Shown one piece after another: positions 1-8,642 of a stretch of DNA of 64,000 bases. The translations under genes were made by a program, and so were the position numbers. Under the pieces are notes generated by a model that was not told the DNA's origin, made no database searches, and saw only the letters and a list, made by a program, of their open reading frames with translations. Source of the stretch: CANMXU01 sp052030545 (lineage in GTDB: Bacteria; Pseudomonadota; Gammaproteobacteria; Enterobacterales; Alteromonadaceae); the NCBI RefSeq assembly GCF_052030545.1, contig NZ_JBPDIH010000003.1, forward strand, positions 434,001 through 498,000. The letters run 5' to 3'. Numbering within the stretch: position 1 is the stretch's first letter; each line of letters starts with the position of its first letter.

Positions 1-1051
1 TTTGCCAGCGTATTTTAATGTCTTGGCGCATTAATAAATTATCTTTCACTAAATAGACATAGCTGCCCTGATAAATGGCGCTGTTAGGAATAATTAATGA
101 GTCGTGCAATAACTTGCCTTGAATTTTGGCAGTCATGTACTGGCCAATTTTTACCGCTGTACTGTGCTGCGCAGTTTTAGAAAAAGGATCGTCGATTTGT
201 CCAACAATATGTAATTGCTGCGAGTTAGTATCAATGGCACCTTCGGTTCTAACCACTTGTCCTTGCCAGCTCTGCTGACCAGTTAGTTGTGAATATAAAC
301 TAATCGTTGGCCCTTGCTGCATGTTTTGCTTGTTAATAAATTCTTCAGGCAGTTGAATTAACGCTAAGTCTTTATTTTTGATCGGTAAGCGAATTTCAAC
401 ATTATCAATCGCGTAAATATCAGCCAATACCGTATTGGCTGAAACCACTTGCCCTAAATCAACGTGCTGATTAAGCATGCGGCCGTTATAAGGCGCAATA
501 ATTTTGCTACGTTCAAGCGCTAAGTCAGCTTTTTCCAGCTGTGCTTGTGCCGATAAGACTTGCGCTTTGGCCGCGGCTAATTGTGGTTCACGCAAAACTA
601 ATGCTGACGCTTTATTACCATTACCCAATCGTTGCCAGTCGGCTAATGCTTGTTCAACTCTCGCTTGTTCTTCTAGTAACAATTGCTGAGCTGATAATAA
701 ACTGGCTTGGGCAATTTTTTGTTCAGCAATATAGTCTCTATCGTCGAGTTCGATTAACACATCGCCTTTGTTAAAAAAGCCACCTTCTCTAAATTGCTCG
801 CTAGTTTTAACAATTTGACCAGAAACTTGAGCCACTAAGGCACTTTGCGTTCTTGGCTGCACGTTACCAAAACTTTCCACCTCTACTTGATAAGCTTGAG
901 GTTTTACCTGCATCACCTCAACACTCATCTGCGCACCTTTAGGTCCGCGGCCTCGGTCACTTTTGGGTGGATTATCAAAAATTATTTTGGCCAAAATAAG
1001 GGTGACTAAAATAATAAGGAAAGGAACAAGGTATTTTTTAATGTTAGTCAT
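1..1051 (-). CDS. RND efflux periplasmic adaptor (MFP/HlyD family), C-terminus cut by window edge
   Basis: The minus frame is open from an ATG at 1051 to the window edge, about 350 residues. It starts MTNIKKYLVPFLIILVTLIL, an N-terminal membrane anchor or signal. It then shows the split lipoyl-like domain of membrane-fusion proteins (GGFFNKGDVLIELDD near residues 85-100 and APYNGRM near 170), separated by a Q/A/L-rich helical hairpin, followed by beta-barrel sequence. Such proteins bridge an inner-membrane RND pump to a TolC-like channel. The outer-membrane factor ends 2 bp before this start (TAG TC ATG), so the two genes are co-transcribed. The RND pump itself is expected beyond position 1 but is not visible. 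Substrate unknown. Confidence 0.88.
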   Translation of the reverse strand, partial: MTNIKKYLVPFLIILVTLILAKIIFDNPPKSDRGRGPKGAQMSVEVMQVKPQAYQVEVESFGNVQPRTQSALVAQVSGQIVKTSEQFREGGFFNKGDVLIELDDRDYIAEQKIAQASLLSAQQLLLEEQARVEQALADWQRLGNGNKASALVLREPQLAAAKAQVLSAQAQLEKADLALERSKIIAPYNGRMLNQHVDLGQVVSANTVLADIYAIDNVEIRLPIKNKDLALIQLPEEFINKQNMQQGPTISLYSQLTGQQSWQGQVVRTEGAIDTNSQQLHIVGQIDDPFSKTAQHSTAVKIGQYMTAKIQGKLLHDSLIIPNSAIYQGSYVYLVKDNLLMRQDIKIRWQ

Positions 1052-1053
1052 GA

Positions 1054-2472
1054 CTATTCTGCCAAAGAAGGTTGAGTTGCTGCGGAAAAATCACCGCCAA
1101 GTGCAAGGTGTAATTTAATGCGATTAGCAATCAACTGGTTTTTAATTTCAATCAATGTGCTTTGCGCGTCAAAAGAGCGGCTTTGAGCATCGAGCACGGT
1201 GGTGTAATCCACTAAACCTGCAAGATAATTTTCAAACGACAAGGTTTCAGCCGCCATGGCATTTTGTTGCGCGGTTAGCATCATTTGATAACGTTCAGTC
1301 AAGCTTTGCTCTTCGCTAATACGATTTTCAACATCAGCAAAAGCATTGTGTAACGAATCAAGGTAAATTTGCTCTTGTTGTTTTAATTGCAAACGTGCTT
1401 TTTCTTCGTTTGCTTCAAGGCGGCCAGCATTAAAAAGTGGCATAGCCAAACTGCCCATTAACGACCAACCCAATGACGAAGCTGACAGTAAGTCGCTAAG
1501 TTGCTCTGAGTTTTGTCCAACAGACGCAGTTAAGGTTAAGCTTGGAAAGCGCTGCTTGTGCGCATATGCAAGCGCTGCGTCTTGCGCTAGTAGTTGATAC
1601 CAGCTTGCCACAAGTTCAGGTTTTCGACTGACTAATTCAGAAGGTAAACCTTGAGGAATGGCAGAGTCTAACAAGGGTAATTTAGCATCGACTTCAAGTA
1701 AACCTTGCGGGTATTGACCAATTAATAATTCTAGCTCTCGTATTGCAACCACCAAGGCATTTTTCTGTGCAGAAGTGCGCGACTGCTCGTTTGCCACTTC
1801 GTTACGTGTTAAGTAAACATCGAGCGCACTGTTTAAGCCGCGCTGATAACCTAACTGAATAATGTCTAAGTTTTGCTGAGTATTATCGGTACGCTGTTGA
1901 TATAACTTAACCAGCTGCTTAGCTTCAATAACGCTAAACCATGCCATAACGACATCAGCAACTAACTGCTGCTTGGCTTGCTCGAAACTTGTCTGCTGCG
2001 CGACAAGCGTTAAGTTTGCTTGTTGATCTGCCGCTGAAAGCTTACCCCATAAATCTAACTCGTATGATAAATCTAATCCGAGCGACGCGTTATTATTGTA
2101 TCGACTCGTTGAGTTTTCTTGACTATTTTTATCTCGACCAGCCCTTAGTGATAAATCAAGTGATGGCCACAGCGCACTGCCTGCAACGATTAGCTCTTGT
2201 TGTTGAACTTCTACAGCAAACGCTTGTTGCTTTAATTCAAAATTATTATTTAAAGCAAGGTCAACTAACTGTTTTATTTGCTGATTTGGAATTTGGTTTA
2301 ACCAACCATGTTCAACGTTAAATTGTTCAACGGTAAGTTGCTCTGCACTATTTTGCCATTTAGCAGGAATATTATAGTGGCGAATTTTTTCATCAATTTC
2401 AGACGTAGAGTTACAAGCTGCAAGCAAAGCTGTAGTCAGTAAAAGCGAGAGTCTGTTTAGGCGCAGCCTCAT
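1054..2472 (-). CDS. TolC/NodT-type outer-membrane efflux lipoprotein
   Basis: 472 residues, the usual size for NodT-family RND outer-membrane factors. The N-terminus ends in a lipobox (LLAAC), so Cys20 is the predicted lipidation site after export. The rest is two OEP repeats of long amphipathic helices with the typical Y..GL.....VL.AQ pattern near the C-terminus (NYLAGLVDYTTVLDAQ). The trimer should form the outer-membrane channel and periplasmic tunnel for the adaptor encoded immediately downstream. The operon is preceded by a 980-bp gene-free stretch with three minus-strand terminators, which could limit transcription into this gene. Substrate cannot be told from sequence. Confidence 0.93.
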   Translation of the reverse strand: MRLRLNRLSLLLTTALLAACNSTSEIDEKIRHYNIPAKWQNSAEQLTVEQFNVEHGWLNQIPNQQIKQLVDLALNNNFELKQQAFAVEVQQQELIVAGSALWPSLDLSLRAGRDKNSQENSTSRYNNNASLGLDLSYELDLWGKLSAADQQANLTLVAQQTSFEQAKQQLVADVVMAWFSVIEAKQLVKLYQQRTDNTQQNLDIIQLGYQRGLNSALDVYLTRNEVANEQSRTSAQKNALVVAIRELELLIGQYPQGLLEVDAKLPLLDSAIPQGLPSELVSRKPELVASWYQLLAQDAALAYAHKQRFPSLTLTASVGQNSEQLSDLLSASSLGWSLMGSLAMPLFNAGRLEANEEKARLQLKQQEQIYLDSLHNAFADVENRISEEQSLTERYQMMLTAQQNAMAAETLSFENYLAGLVDYTTVLDAQSRSFDAQSTLIEIKNQLIANRIKLHLALGGDFSAATQPSLAE

Positions 2473-2650
2473 ATATCAACCTGTTCAAATTAAACGCGCG
2501 GGGAAATGTGAATTCAAGTTTATAATTTAGTTAACCAATAGCTCAACAAGTTTTACGGCAGATTTACAAAAGTTTTACTTAGATGTGTAAAAACACCGCA
2601 AATAGTGTTTATTGTTGCGCTATTAGGTTAAGAGATAAATGAGATGACTG
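2473..2650. other. Upstream region of the efflux operon, no clear element
   Basis: AT-rich stretch between the efflux operon start and the first copy of the triplicated element. It should contain the operon promoter and leader. I see no convincing dyad or -10/-35 pair, and no ORF with a ribosome binding site. Confidence 0.4.
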
Positions 2651-2662
2651 TAAATTTCAGGC

Positions 2663-2780
2663 AAAAAAAAGCTCAATCCAAAGGGTGATTGAGCTAAAAA
2701 CAAGGGAGTATAACAACACTTATCAAGCTACTGCTTAAGAAGATGGAATAATAATATCGCTAAGTTGTGTTTTTTACTGT
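2663..2780 (-). ncRNA. Candidate small RNA or attenuator, copy 1
   Basis: Read on the minus strand, the unit runs from the conserved ACAGTAAAAAACAC box (2767-2780), through a block containing an extended -10-like TGTTATACT, to hairpin 2671-2694 and a T8 tract at 2663-2670: a textbook intrinsic terminator. AACAC (in the conserved core) and GTGTT (2767 onward) can pair to form a second, longer hairpin. A palindrome GTAACTCTGGTAGTTAC lies upstream at 2800-2816. It may be an independent sRNA gene or a leader attenuator for the efflux operon; sequence alone does not decide. Confidence 0.4.
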
Positions 2781-2910
2781 GTGTAAAAAGTGATCAATTG
2801 TAACTCTGGTAGTTACAAACAAATTAATGGCGGTATTGGATTATTTACGGCATTTGACCTAACTGCTTTCGATCTAAAATACAGCGTCTGCCAAGTCATA
2901 AATTTCAGGC

Positions 2911-3028
2911 AAAAAAAAGCTCAATCCAAAGGGTGATTGAGCTAAAACAAGGGAGTATAACAACACTTATCAAGCTACTGCTTAGAAAAGTTGAGTTAAT
3001 AATATAAAGCTTCGGTGTTTTTTACTGT
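2911..3028 (-). ncRNA. Candidate small RNA or attenuator, copy 2
   Basis: Same architecture as copy 1, with the terminator hairpin at 2919-2942 and the T8 tract at 2911-2918. The second hairpin is formed by AACAC/GTGTT plus AAGCT/AGCTT. The upstream dyad GTAAC-N7-GTTAC is at 3048-3064. Near-identity with copy 1 over about 86 bases points to recent duplication or gene conversion. Confidence 0.4.
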
Positions 3029-3110
3029 GTGCGTTAGGTAATGATTTGTAACTCGCATTGTTACAGTTGCTGCGGTACTATTTATTGCTACGTTTAGATA
3101 AAATTTAGGC

Positions 3111-3235
3111 AAAAAAAAACTCAATCCAAAGGGTGATTGAGTCTAAAAAAAACAAGGGAAGTATAACAACACTAATCAAGCTATTGCGTTGAAAAGTATG
3201 TATTGATAATAGCTAGCCTTAGTGTTCTTTACTGT
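3111..3235 (-). ncRNA. Candidate small RNA or attenuator, copy 3 (diverged)
   Basis: The most diverged copy. Terminator hairpin 3119-3142 has ACTCAATC/GATTGAGT arms, a compensatory change from copies 1-2, and is followed on the minus strand by T9. The upper hairpin pairs perfectly here as AACACTAA/TTAGTGTT with GCTATT/AATAGC inside. The upstream GTAAC dyad has lost its second half. Confidence 0.38.
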
Positions 3236-3327
3236 TAGTGTTGCGTAATTAAATGTAACGCTAGAGCGGGATGCGATACTTGAAGAGCGTTGATAAATTT
3301 AGAGGCGAATGTATTTAAATGATGCGA

Positions 3328-3378
3328 CTTGCTCAGCGCCGCTAGGTCATCTGCACTAGCTCAGCAAGCTCTTTTTTT
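3328..3378 (+). terminator. Plus-strand intrinsic terminator without an obvious gene
   Basis: CTTGCT (3328-3333) pairs with AGCAAG (3363-3368), with an inner GCTAG/CTAGC stem, followed by CTTTTTTT on the plus strand. No plus-strand ORF with a start signal lies upstream between 2473 and 3328, so the transcript it ends is unknown. Confidence 0.5.
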
Positions 3379-3455
3379 ACCAGACATATTTTAAAAATTG
3401 ATAAGGAAAAGACTTAGCAACTGAGCAGCTGAGGCTAAAACTACTGCCCGTTAAC

Positions 3456-3758
3456 TCACTTTGCTTTTAACGTTTGCTCTATTTTATTACACCAGCTTAA
3501 ATTCAATTCATTCGGAATATCACTGTTATGTTTAACCCCCAACCTAAATTCAATCGATGACTTCCATTCTCCAGAACCAACGTCAGGTCCATGACCTAAA
3601 CCGTCACTAGAACTTACTTGTTCCTCAATGCGCAGTAGCTGCTGCATGGAACATGGCACCTGTTGCTTAGATTTTTCCCCGTTCGCACTGCATGCAGCTA
3701 GCTGTATAACAAGTGACAACAGGACAAGAGTTGATAACTGAGTATTCATAAATAACAC
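3456..3758 (-). CDS. Small hypothetical lipoprotein
   Basis: 100 residues. The N-terminus is a lipoprotein signal (LVIQLAAC), so the mature protein of about 77 residues should be anchored at Cys23. Two further Cys (in VPCSM and SWCNK) could form a disulphide. An internal Met (MNTQLST, residue 4) is an equally good start. I do not recognise a family. It stands alone, with the triplicated element downstream and the S9 peptidase operon end upstream. Confidence 0.6.
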   Translation of the reverse strand: MLFMNTQLSTLVLLSLVIQLAACSANGEKSKQQVPCSMQQLLRIEEQVSSSDGLGHGPDVGSGEWKSSIEFRLGVKHNSDIPNELNLSWCNKIEQTLKAK

Positions 3759-3954
3759 TTTATTTTATTGGCAAGCTTCTATTCAAATCATACCTTAAAA
3801 CAAGGGAAGCAGAGATAGCACTAATGCCTAGGCTTACTAATACTTTATTAAAGTCGAAAAATGGAATAATGTGTCATTCCTGATCTTTAAACACAAGGGA
3901 ATGACACCGCTTTCTAACCACCAGATATAAAACTACAAAGGCAGGCCGTTATAG

Positions 3955-5868
3955 CTAAATATATTCCTTAATAAATTTGTCGATAGCTTTCAACGCCTTT
4001 AATCGGTTCTCTCGTTTACTTAAGTGATGATTACCATTGTCTAGTTCAACAAAAGTGACTTGTTTGTCGGCATCTTCAAGCTCATCACGCATTATTTTTG
4101 ATTGCCTGATCGGCACCACAAGATCATGCTCACCGTGAATTAATAATACCGGCGCTTGCACTTTCTTGGCATGATTTGCCGGAGAAATCTGCTCAAGATG
4201 ATCTTCATCGACATCACCATCGGCAATCACATCTTGCCAGTAAGATACCACCCAATGATTTCGACCATAGTTTCGCTCTTCGGTATCTAACATACGTTCA
4301 ACATCCGAAACCCCATTTATAGAGACAACACATTTATATAGCTCTGGCGTGAATGCCGCTCCAGCTAGTGCGGCATAACCTCCATAACTTGAGCCAACAA
4401 TGCATACCCGGTTCTTATCAATAGTGCCTTGCTTGGCCAAATAAGTTACTGCATCGGTTAAATCATCTTGCATTTTACGCCCCCACTCACCACGACCTCG
4501 AAGTAAATGTGCGCTACCAAACCCCGTTGAGCCTCTAAATTGTGGTTGAATCACCACATAGCCTTGGTTAGCAAAATACTGTGCCATCCAGTCAAAGCCT
4601 AATTTATCGTAACTTTCAGGGCCGCCATGAGGCATCATTATCGCAGGTAAATTTTTATCCCCTTTGCCTTTTGGCATAGTCACTAACGTAGGAATTGGCC
4701 AATTGTCCCGCGCGTTAAAACTAATCGATTTCACCGTATTTACCGCTTCAGGTGGCACTTCAGGACGTGCCTGCGTAAGAAACCCTAATCGGCTATTGTT
4801 GTATAATAAATAGTCCCCAGAGCTTGCTTCGCCATCCATAAAAAATAGCATGCTCGACCAATCAGGGGTGTAGTCTCGAATGGTAAAGGTATTGTTTGGC
4901 ATAACCTTATTAATACCACGCATTCTTGCGTTAAGTTTTTTATCAAAAAACTCGTAGGTTGGGGTAAAACCGGAATATTGCACGCCATGTACAACGCGTT
5001 GAATATCTGAAATAACGTGTTCGACATCTTTATCTTTACGACTAAATATTGCCTCAGAAACAGCGCCGTCGGTAAGCGACATCGTATAATAGGCCCAACG
5101 TCGATGGTTAGCGTCTTGGTTGAGCATCACTAAGCTTTTACCATCAGGCGTTAAACCGGAAAAACCGCGAGTTATATAAGGGCTTTTGTGTTTAAAAATA
5201 TCAACCCATTCACCATCAATAACTGATTGAACTAAATGTGTATCGGTTTCGTTGTTATAGCGCTCGCGTGCAACTACCTCACCTTCTTGATCGATAAAAA
5301 AATCAATGGTATCGCGGGTGCCTTTGCGATGAACTCTCGGCTTTTTTCGTCTTTCTAAACTAACACGATATAAGTTGTATCGGCCATCTTCACCGTAAGC
5401 TGGCATATAAGCATATTTTTTGTCAGGCGATATGCCCATAATGCTGCCAAGCTTAGTTTGCCCTTCGTGTATATGGTAACCCGCACTAAGCAATTGATGA
5501 ATTTTTCCAGAAGTAACATTATAAGCAAACGCGGCACTGATATCATGACGGCCACGATAGCCATACATGCGGCGGTTTTTAGAAGCAACTAAAATTAAGC
5601 GATCATTATCAATAAAATAAGCATTGTCAGGGTTAACACCCTCAAGATTAACACCGCTTATTAAAGTATTGGTTTTAATGTCGACCACCATCATTATATC
5701 ACGACCGCCTGTGGTATCACGATAAGCCAAACGTTCAGCATTGGGTGAGATCACCAACATACTTTTTTTCGGTAGGTTTCCGTAGGCTTCTAGTGGTATT
5801 TCAGCATTTTGTGCAAAAATAAAGTTGGGTATCGTCAATAAAATTACGATTAAAATACGCATGAACAT
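3955..5868 (-). CDS. Exported S9-family (prolyl oligopeptidase-type) peptidase
   Basis: 637 residues with a signal peptide ending near IFAQ. Residues about 30-370 look like the beta-propeller of S9 peptidases (repeated SPDKKY/TPDGKSLV motifs). The C-terminal alpha/beta hydrolase carries nucleophile S494 in GSSYGG, acid D582 in HGEHDLVVP and histidine about H614 in NGNHHL. The HGGPES and GSTGFG segments before the nucleophile match acylaminoacyl-peptidase/DPP-type S9C enzymes. It should cleave short peptides in the periplasm or outside the cell. A second Met (residue 3) is an alternative start. Flanked by spacers on both sides, so probably monocistronic. Confidence 0.92.
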   Translation of the reverse strand: MFMRILIVILLTIPNFIFAQNAEIPLEAYGNLPKKSMLVISPNAERLAYRDTTGGRDIMMVVDIKTNTLISGVNLEGVNPDNAYFIDNDRLILVASKNRRMYGYRGRHDISAAFAYNVTSGKIHQLLSAGYHIHEGQTKLGSIMGISPDKKYAYMPAYGEDGRYNLYRVSLERRKKPRVHRKGTRDTIDFFIDQEGEVVARERYNNETDTHLVQSVIDGEWVDIFKHKSPYITRGFSGLTPDGKSLVMLNQDANHRRWAYYTMSLTDGAVSEAIFSRKDKDVEHVISDIQRVVHGVQYSGFTPTYEFFDKKLNARMRGINKVMPNNTFTIRDYTPDWSSMLFFMDGEASSGDYLLYNNSRLGFLTQARPEVPPEAVNTVKSISFNARDNWPIPTLVTMPKGKGDKNLPAIMMPHGGPESYDKLGFDWMAQYFANQGYVVIQPQFRGSTGFGSAHLLRGRGEWGRKMQDDLTDAVTYLAKQGTIDKNRVCIVGSSYGGYAALAGAAFTPELYKCVVSINGVSDVERMLDTEERNYGRNHWVVSYWQDVIADGDVDEDHLEQISPANHAKKVQAPVLLIHGEHDLVVPIRQSKIMRDELEDADKQVTFVELDNGNHHLSKRENRLKALKAIDKFIKEYI

Positions 5869-6137
5869 GATTACTTATCCTAAGTATATTGCCCATATTC
5901 ACGACAAAATTAAGCTCACCTTCCTGTGCTAGAACGCGTATTTATTGGCTTTGCATCGGCTAGGTGCGCTTGTATTTCATACTGAATCAGGCTATTTATT
6001 ATTCCTATCTTTGTCATTATAAATAAAAAAAAGAACAATAAAAGAGCAGCTTAGTAAAAATAATTAAGTTTAGGTGCGATAAAGAGCAAAATAAGCACTC
6101 TTTGATAAAAGTAGGCAATAATTGCATTGATGTACTG

Positions 6138-6968
6138 TTATGCTTGAATAATAACGTAGTAGGTTTCAACCTTGTCAGGAATTTTCCAACGACATAATGT
6201 GCCTTTAGGAATAAATAACGCATCACCCACAGAATAGGTATTTTCACCGTACTCTTGGTCAAAACAGGTAAGCTCACCCGCGTTTATATAAATAAATTCA
6301 TGGCGAGGAAAAGGCTGAAATTCCGTTTCTAAAGCGTCGCCTTGCCAAAGTCCAGCAATAAAACTGTCTTGCTGATTCGGCTTGTTTTGGTAAAGGTGTT
6401 CGCCTTTATTTGCTTGCGTTTTTTGCTTTGATTGCTTTAGTTGCTTTGCTTGCTTAAGCACAAACGAATCGCCTGTTAAGGCAATACCTGCTAATGCGTC
6501 TGCGGTATCATCAAATAATATTATGTCGATTATTTCGCTAGATGCAGCGTTAACCATTTCAAGATTTGCAGTAGAGTTGTTACTAATTACAACAGGCATC
6601 AACACATGCAGCGCAGTAAAATCACTTGATTGGCTCAACCAGCGATAGGCTAACCCTTGCGGCAGTACAAAGCCTTGCCCGGAACAGAATTGATAGCTTT
6701 TGTTATTTGACGTTGTTTCAATGACGGCGCTACCACTAAGCACAATAAAAGCTTGGTCGCCCTGTGAAACCGTGACTTCGCTCGCTTGGCTTTTTTTGGT
6801 GAGATTGTGATGAGCTAGCTTGATGGGTTTAAAGAAACCAATCGAAAAATTCTGCTTGGCGCAATAAAAACAACTGGCGTGACAACCTTCAACAAAGGTA
6901 TCTATTTTATTGGCTTGCGCCAAAGGTGTTTGGGTTAGCTTAACAACTTGTCGCTTAGACATAAACAC
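6138..6968 (-). CDS. Two-cupin domain protein
   Basis: 276 residues with two cupin-type halves. The first (about 45-130) has a GDQAFIVLSGSAVIE strand and a GQGFVLPQG turn. The second (about 200-275) has RHEFIYINAGELTCFD and VGDALFIPKGTLCRWKI, the pattern of DUF861/Cupin_3 proteins. Between the halves lies a K/Q-rich linker (about 170-195). Near the N-terminus a C-x3-C-x2-C (CHASCFYC) could bind a metal. Catalytic role unknown; DUF861 proteins include ureidoglycine aminohydrolase-like and EutQ-like members. Met3 is an alternative start. The gene follows ubiB with a 36-bp gap on the same strand, so it may be the last gene of the ubi transcript. Confidence 0.75.
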   Translation of the reverse strand: MFMSKRQVVKLTQTPLAQANKIDTFVEGCHASCFYCAKQNFSIGFFKPIKLAHHNLTKKSQASEVTVSQGDQAFIVLSGSAVIETTSNNKSYQFCSGQGFVLPQGLAYRWLSQSSDFTALHVLMPVVISNNSTANLEMVNAASSEIIDIILFDDTADALAGIALTGDSFVLKQAKQLKQSKQKTQANKGEHLYQNKPNQQDSFIAGLWQGDALETEFQPFPRHEFIYINAGELTCFDQEYGENTYSVGDALFIPKGTLCRWKIPDKVETYYVIIQA

Positions 6969-7004
6969 CTTGACGGTTTATCAAAAATATAGAAAACGGC
7001 GTAT

Positions 7005-8642
7005 TTATTTTCTCAGCGCCAATAAAGAAAATACGAGCGTAAAGGTTGCACTAATGATGGCTAAGCTTTGAAAGTGCTGGGTATAAAAAACACTAGCTGC
7101 AATAAAACTACCGCCGGCTAATACACTACAGATAATACGCTGCCCCTGCTTTGCCTGCGCTAGTGTCATTTGTCTGATCAGTTCACCATGATGCTCGTGC
7201 GATTGTTTACCCGCTTTTAAATAGTCGTACACTAAATCAGGAATTTCAGGCAGCTTTTCATTCCAAAATGGGATGTTATCTTTAATTTTGCTAAAGACCG
7301 CCTTAACGCCCATTTGCTCTTTGACCCAATCTTCAAGGAAAGGTTTAGCGGTTTGCCACAAATCAAGCTGCGGATATAACTGACGACCTAAACCTTCGAT
7401 ATAAAGTAAGGTTTTTTGCAATAACACCAATTGTGGCTGCACTTCCATATTAAAGCGGCGCGCGGTATTAAATAAATTGACTAAAACTTGGCCAAAGGAA
7501 ATTTCAGCCAAAGGCTTATTAAATATCGGCTCGCAAACGGTGCGAATAGCAAATTCAAATTCATCAACACTGGTATCATTTGGTACCCAGCCAGAGTCAA
7601 CATGCAGCTGAGCAACTTTGCGGTAATCGCGGTTAAAAAAGGCAACAAAGTTTTCGGCTAAATAGCGTTTATCTTCACGATTTAACGTGCCCACTATGCC
7701 GCAGTCTATCGCGATCCACGTAGGGTCTGCAGGATTTGTGGCATTAACAAAAACATTGCCGGGATGCATGTCAGCATGAAAAAAACTGTCGCGAAATACT
7801 TGCGTAAAAAACACTTCGACACCACGTTCAGCAAGCAATTTCATATCGACGCCAAGGTCGGTCAGCGTTTGCACTTCTCCGACACCAATACCGTAAATAC
7901 GCTCCATCACTAAAACATTTTTATGGCTGTGCTCACTGTATATTTCAGGTACATAAAGCACTTTGTCACTATCGTAACCTTGGCTAAAGTTACGCTTTAA
8001 TTGAATCGCATTGGCCGCTTCTCGATTGAGATCAAGCTCGTCTAAAATGGTTTTTCGATATTCAGCCACCACTTCTTTTGGTCGCAAACGTTTACCGTCT
8101 GGAAATAAGCGCGTAACGATATCAGCAAATAAGCTCATTACTTTTAAATCTGCTAAAATAATTTTACCTATCTTAGGGCGCAATACTTTGATCACCACCT
8201 GACGAGTTTCGCCTTGATGTAGCAAGCTTGCGGTATGCACTTGGGCAATAGATGCCGAGGCTAACGGCGTGCAGTCAAAATCAGCAAAAAACTGCTCAAA
8301 ATTTTCTTGGCCAATCGCGGCGATCACCAACGCTTTTGCTTCTTCACCATCAAAAGCGACGACTTGATCTTGCAGCAGTGCTAATTCATTGGCAAAGTCA
8401 TCAGGTAGTAAGTCACGGCGCGTCGATAGCATTTGACCAAATTTAATAAATACAGGGCCTAACGATTCAATTGCTAAACGAAAACGCAGCGCAATAGGCT
8501 TGTCTTTGTGTTGGTTGCGCATCCAAAAAAGTGACAGACGCGCCAATTTTGCATACCAAGGCTGTTTATACTTGGGCACCAATTCATCTAAGCCGAATTG
8601 AAGAAACGTTTTAACGATACGATAGAGACGAATACTACTCAC
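7005..8642 (-). CDS. ubiB: UbiB, ABC1/ADCK-type kinase-like protein of ubiquinone synthesis
   Basis: 545 residues, full length. It shows the UbiB-family KxGQ motif (K67-F-G-Q70), the alanine-rich loop replacing the kinase P-loop (LASASIAQ, about 127-134), the catalytic-loop-like FFHADMHPGNVF and the DCG metal site (AIDCGIVG). Two hydrophobic helices at the C-terminus (about 500-545) anchor it in the inner membrane. UbiB proteins are atypical ATPases needed for the aerobic hydroxylation steps of ubiquinone synthesis, probably acting on lipid precursors. Its start overlaps the ubiJ stop by 8 bp, indicating translational coupling. Confidence 0.97.
   Translation of the reverse strand: MSSIRLYRIVKTFLQFGLDELVPKYKQPWYAKLARLSLFWMRNQHKDKPIALRFRLAIESLGPVFIKFGQMLSTRRDLLPDDFANELALLQDQVVAFDGEEAKALVIAAIGQENFEQFFADFDCTPLASASIAQVHTASLLHQGETRQVVIKVLRPKIGKIILADLKVMSLFADIVTRLFPDGKRLRPKEVVAEYRKTILDELDLNREAANAIQLKRNFSQGYDSDKVLYVPEIYSEHSHKNVLVMERIYGIGVGEVQTLTDLGVDMKLLAERGVEVFFTQVFRDSFFHADMHPGNVFVNATNPADPTWIAIDCGIVGTLNREDKRYLAENFVAFFNRDYRKVAQLHVDSGWVPNDTSVDEFEFAIRTVCEPIFNKPLAEISFGQVLVNLFNTARRFNMEVQPQLVLLQKTLLYIEGLGRQLYPQLDLWQTAKPFLEDWVKEQMGVKAVFSKIKDNIPFWNEKLPEIPDLVYDYLKAGKQSHEHHGELIRQMTLAQAKQGQRIICSVLAGGSFIAASVFYTQHFQSLAIISATFTLVFSLLALRK

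Larger units (their letters stand above)
2651..3262 (-). repeat. Three-copy direct repeat with conserved hairpins
   Basis: Three related units start near 2651, 2899 and 3099 (periods 248 and about 200). Units 1 and 2 are identical over about 86 bases except one A in an A-run; unit 3 is more diverged. Each holds an A8-9 tract, a perfect 8-bp hairpin with the same loop (CAAAGGGT), the block ACAAGGGAGTATAACAACAC and, 40-50 bases on, GTGTTYTTTACTGT. Units 1 and 2 are followed by a GTAAC-N7-GTTAC dyad; unit 3 has only the first half. Unit 3 changes the outer hairpin pair from G-C to A-T on both arms, which keeps the pairing. No ORF runs through the units. Confidence 0.85.

Noticed and set aside
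541..774. Plus-strand frame opposite the efflux adaptor
   Set aside because: Antisense to a clear MFP coding region, no family resemblance.
2651..3262. CRISPR array
   Set aside because: Only three units, repeats of about 86 bases with unequal 110-160 base intervals that themselves share motifs; no cas genes nearby.
3780..3815. Possible fourth, degenerate copy of the triplicated element (AAAACAAGGGA)
   Set aside because: Only 11 bases match the conserved block, and neither hairpin is present.
6017..6277. 86-residue frame overlapping the bicupin gene end
   Set aside because: Same strand, different frame, hydrophobic nonsense at the C-terminus, no start signal; shadow of the cupin gene and its spacer.
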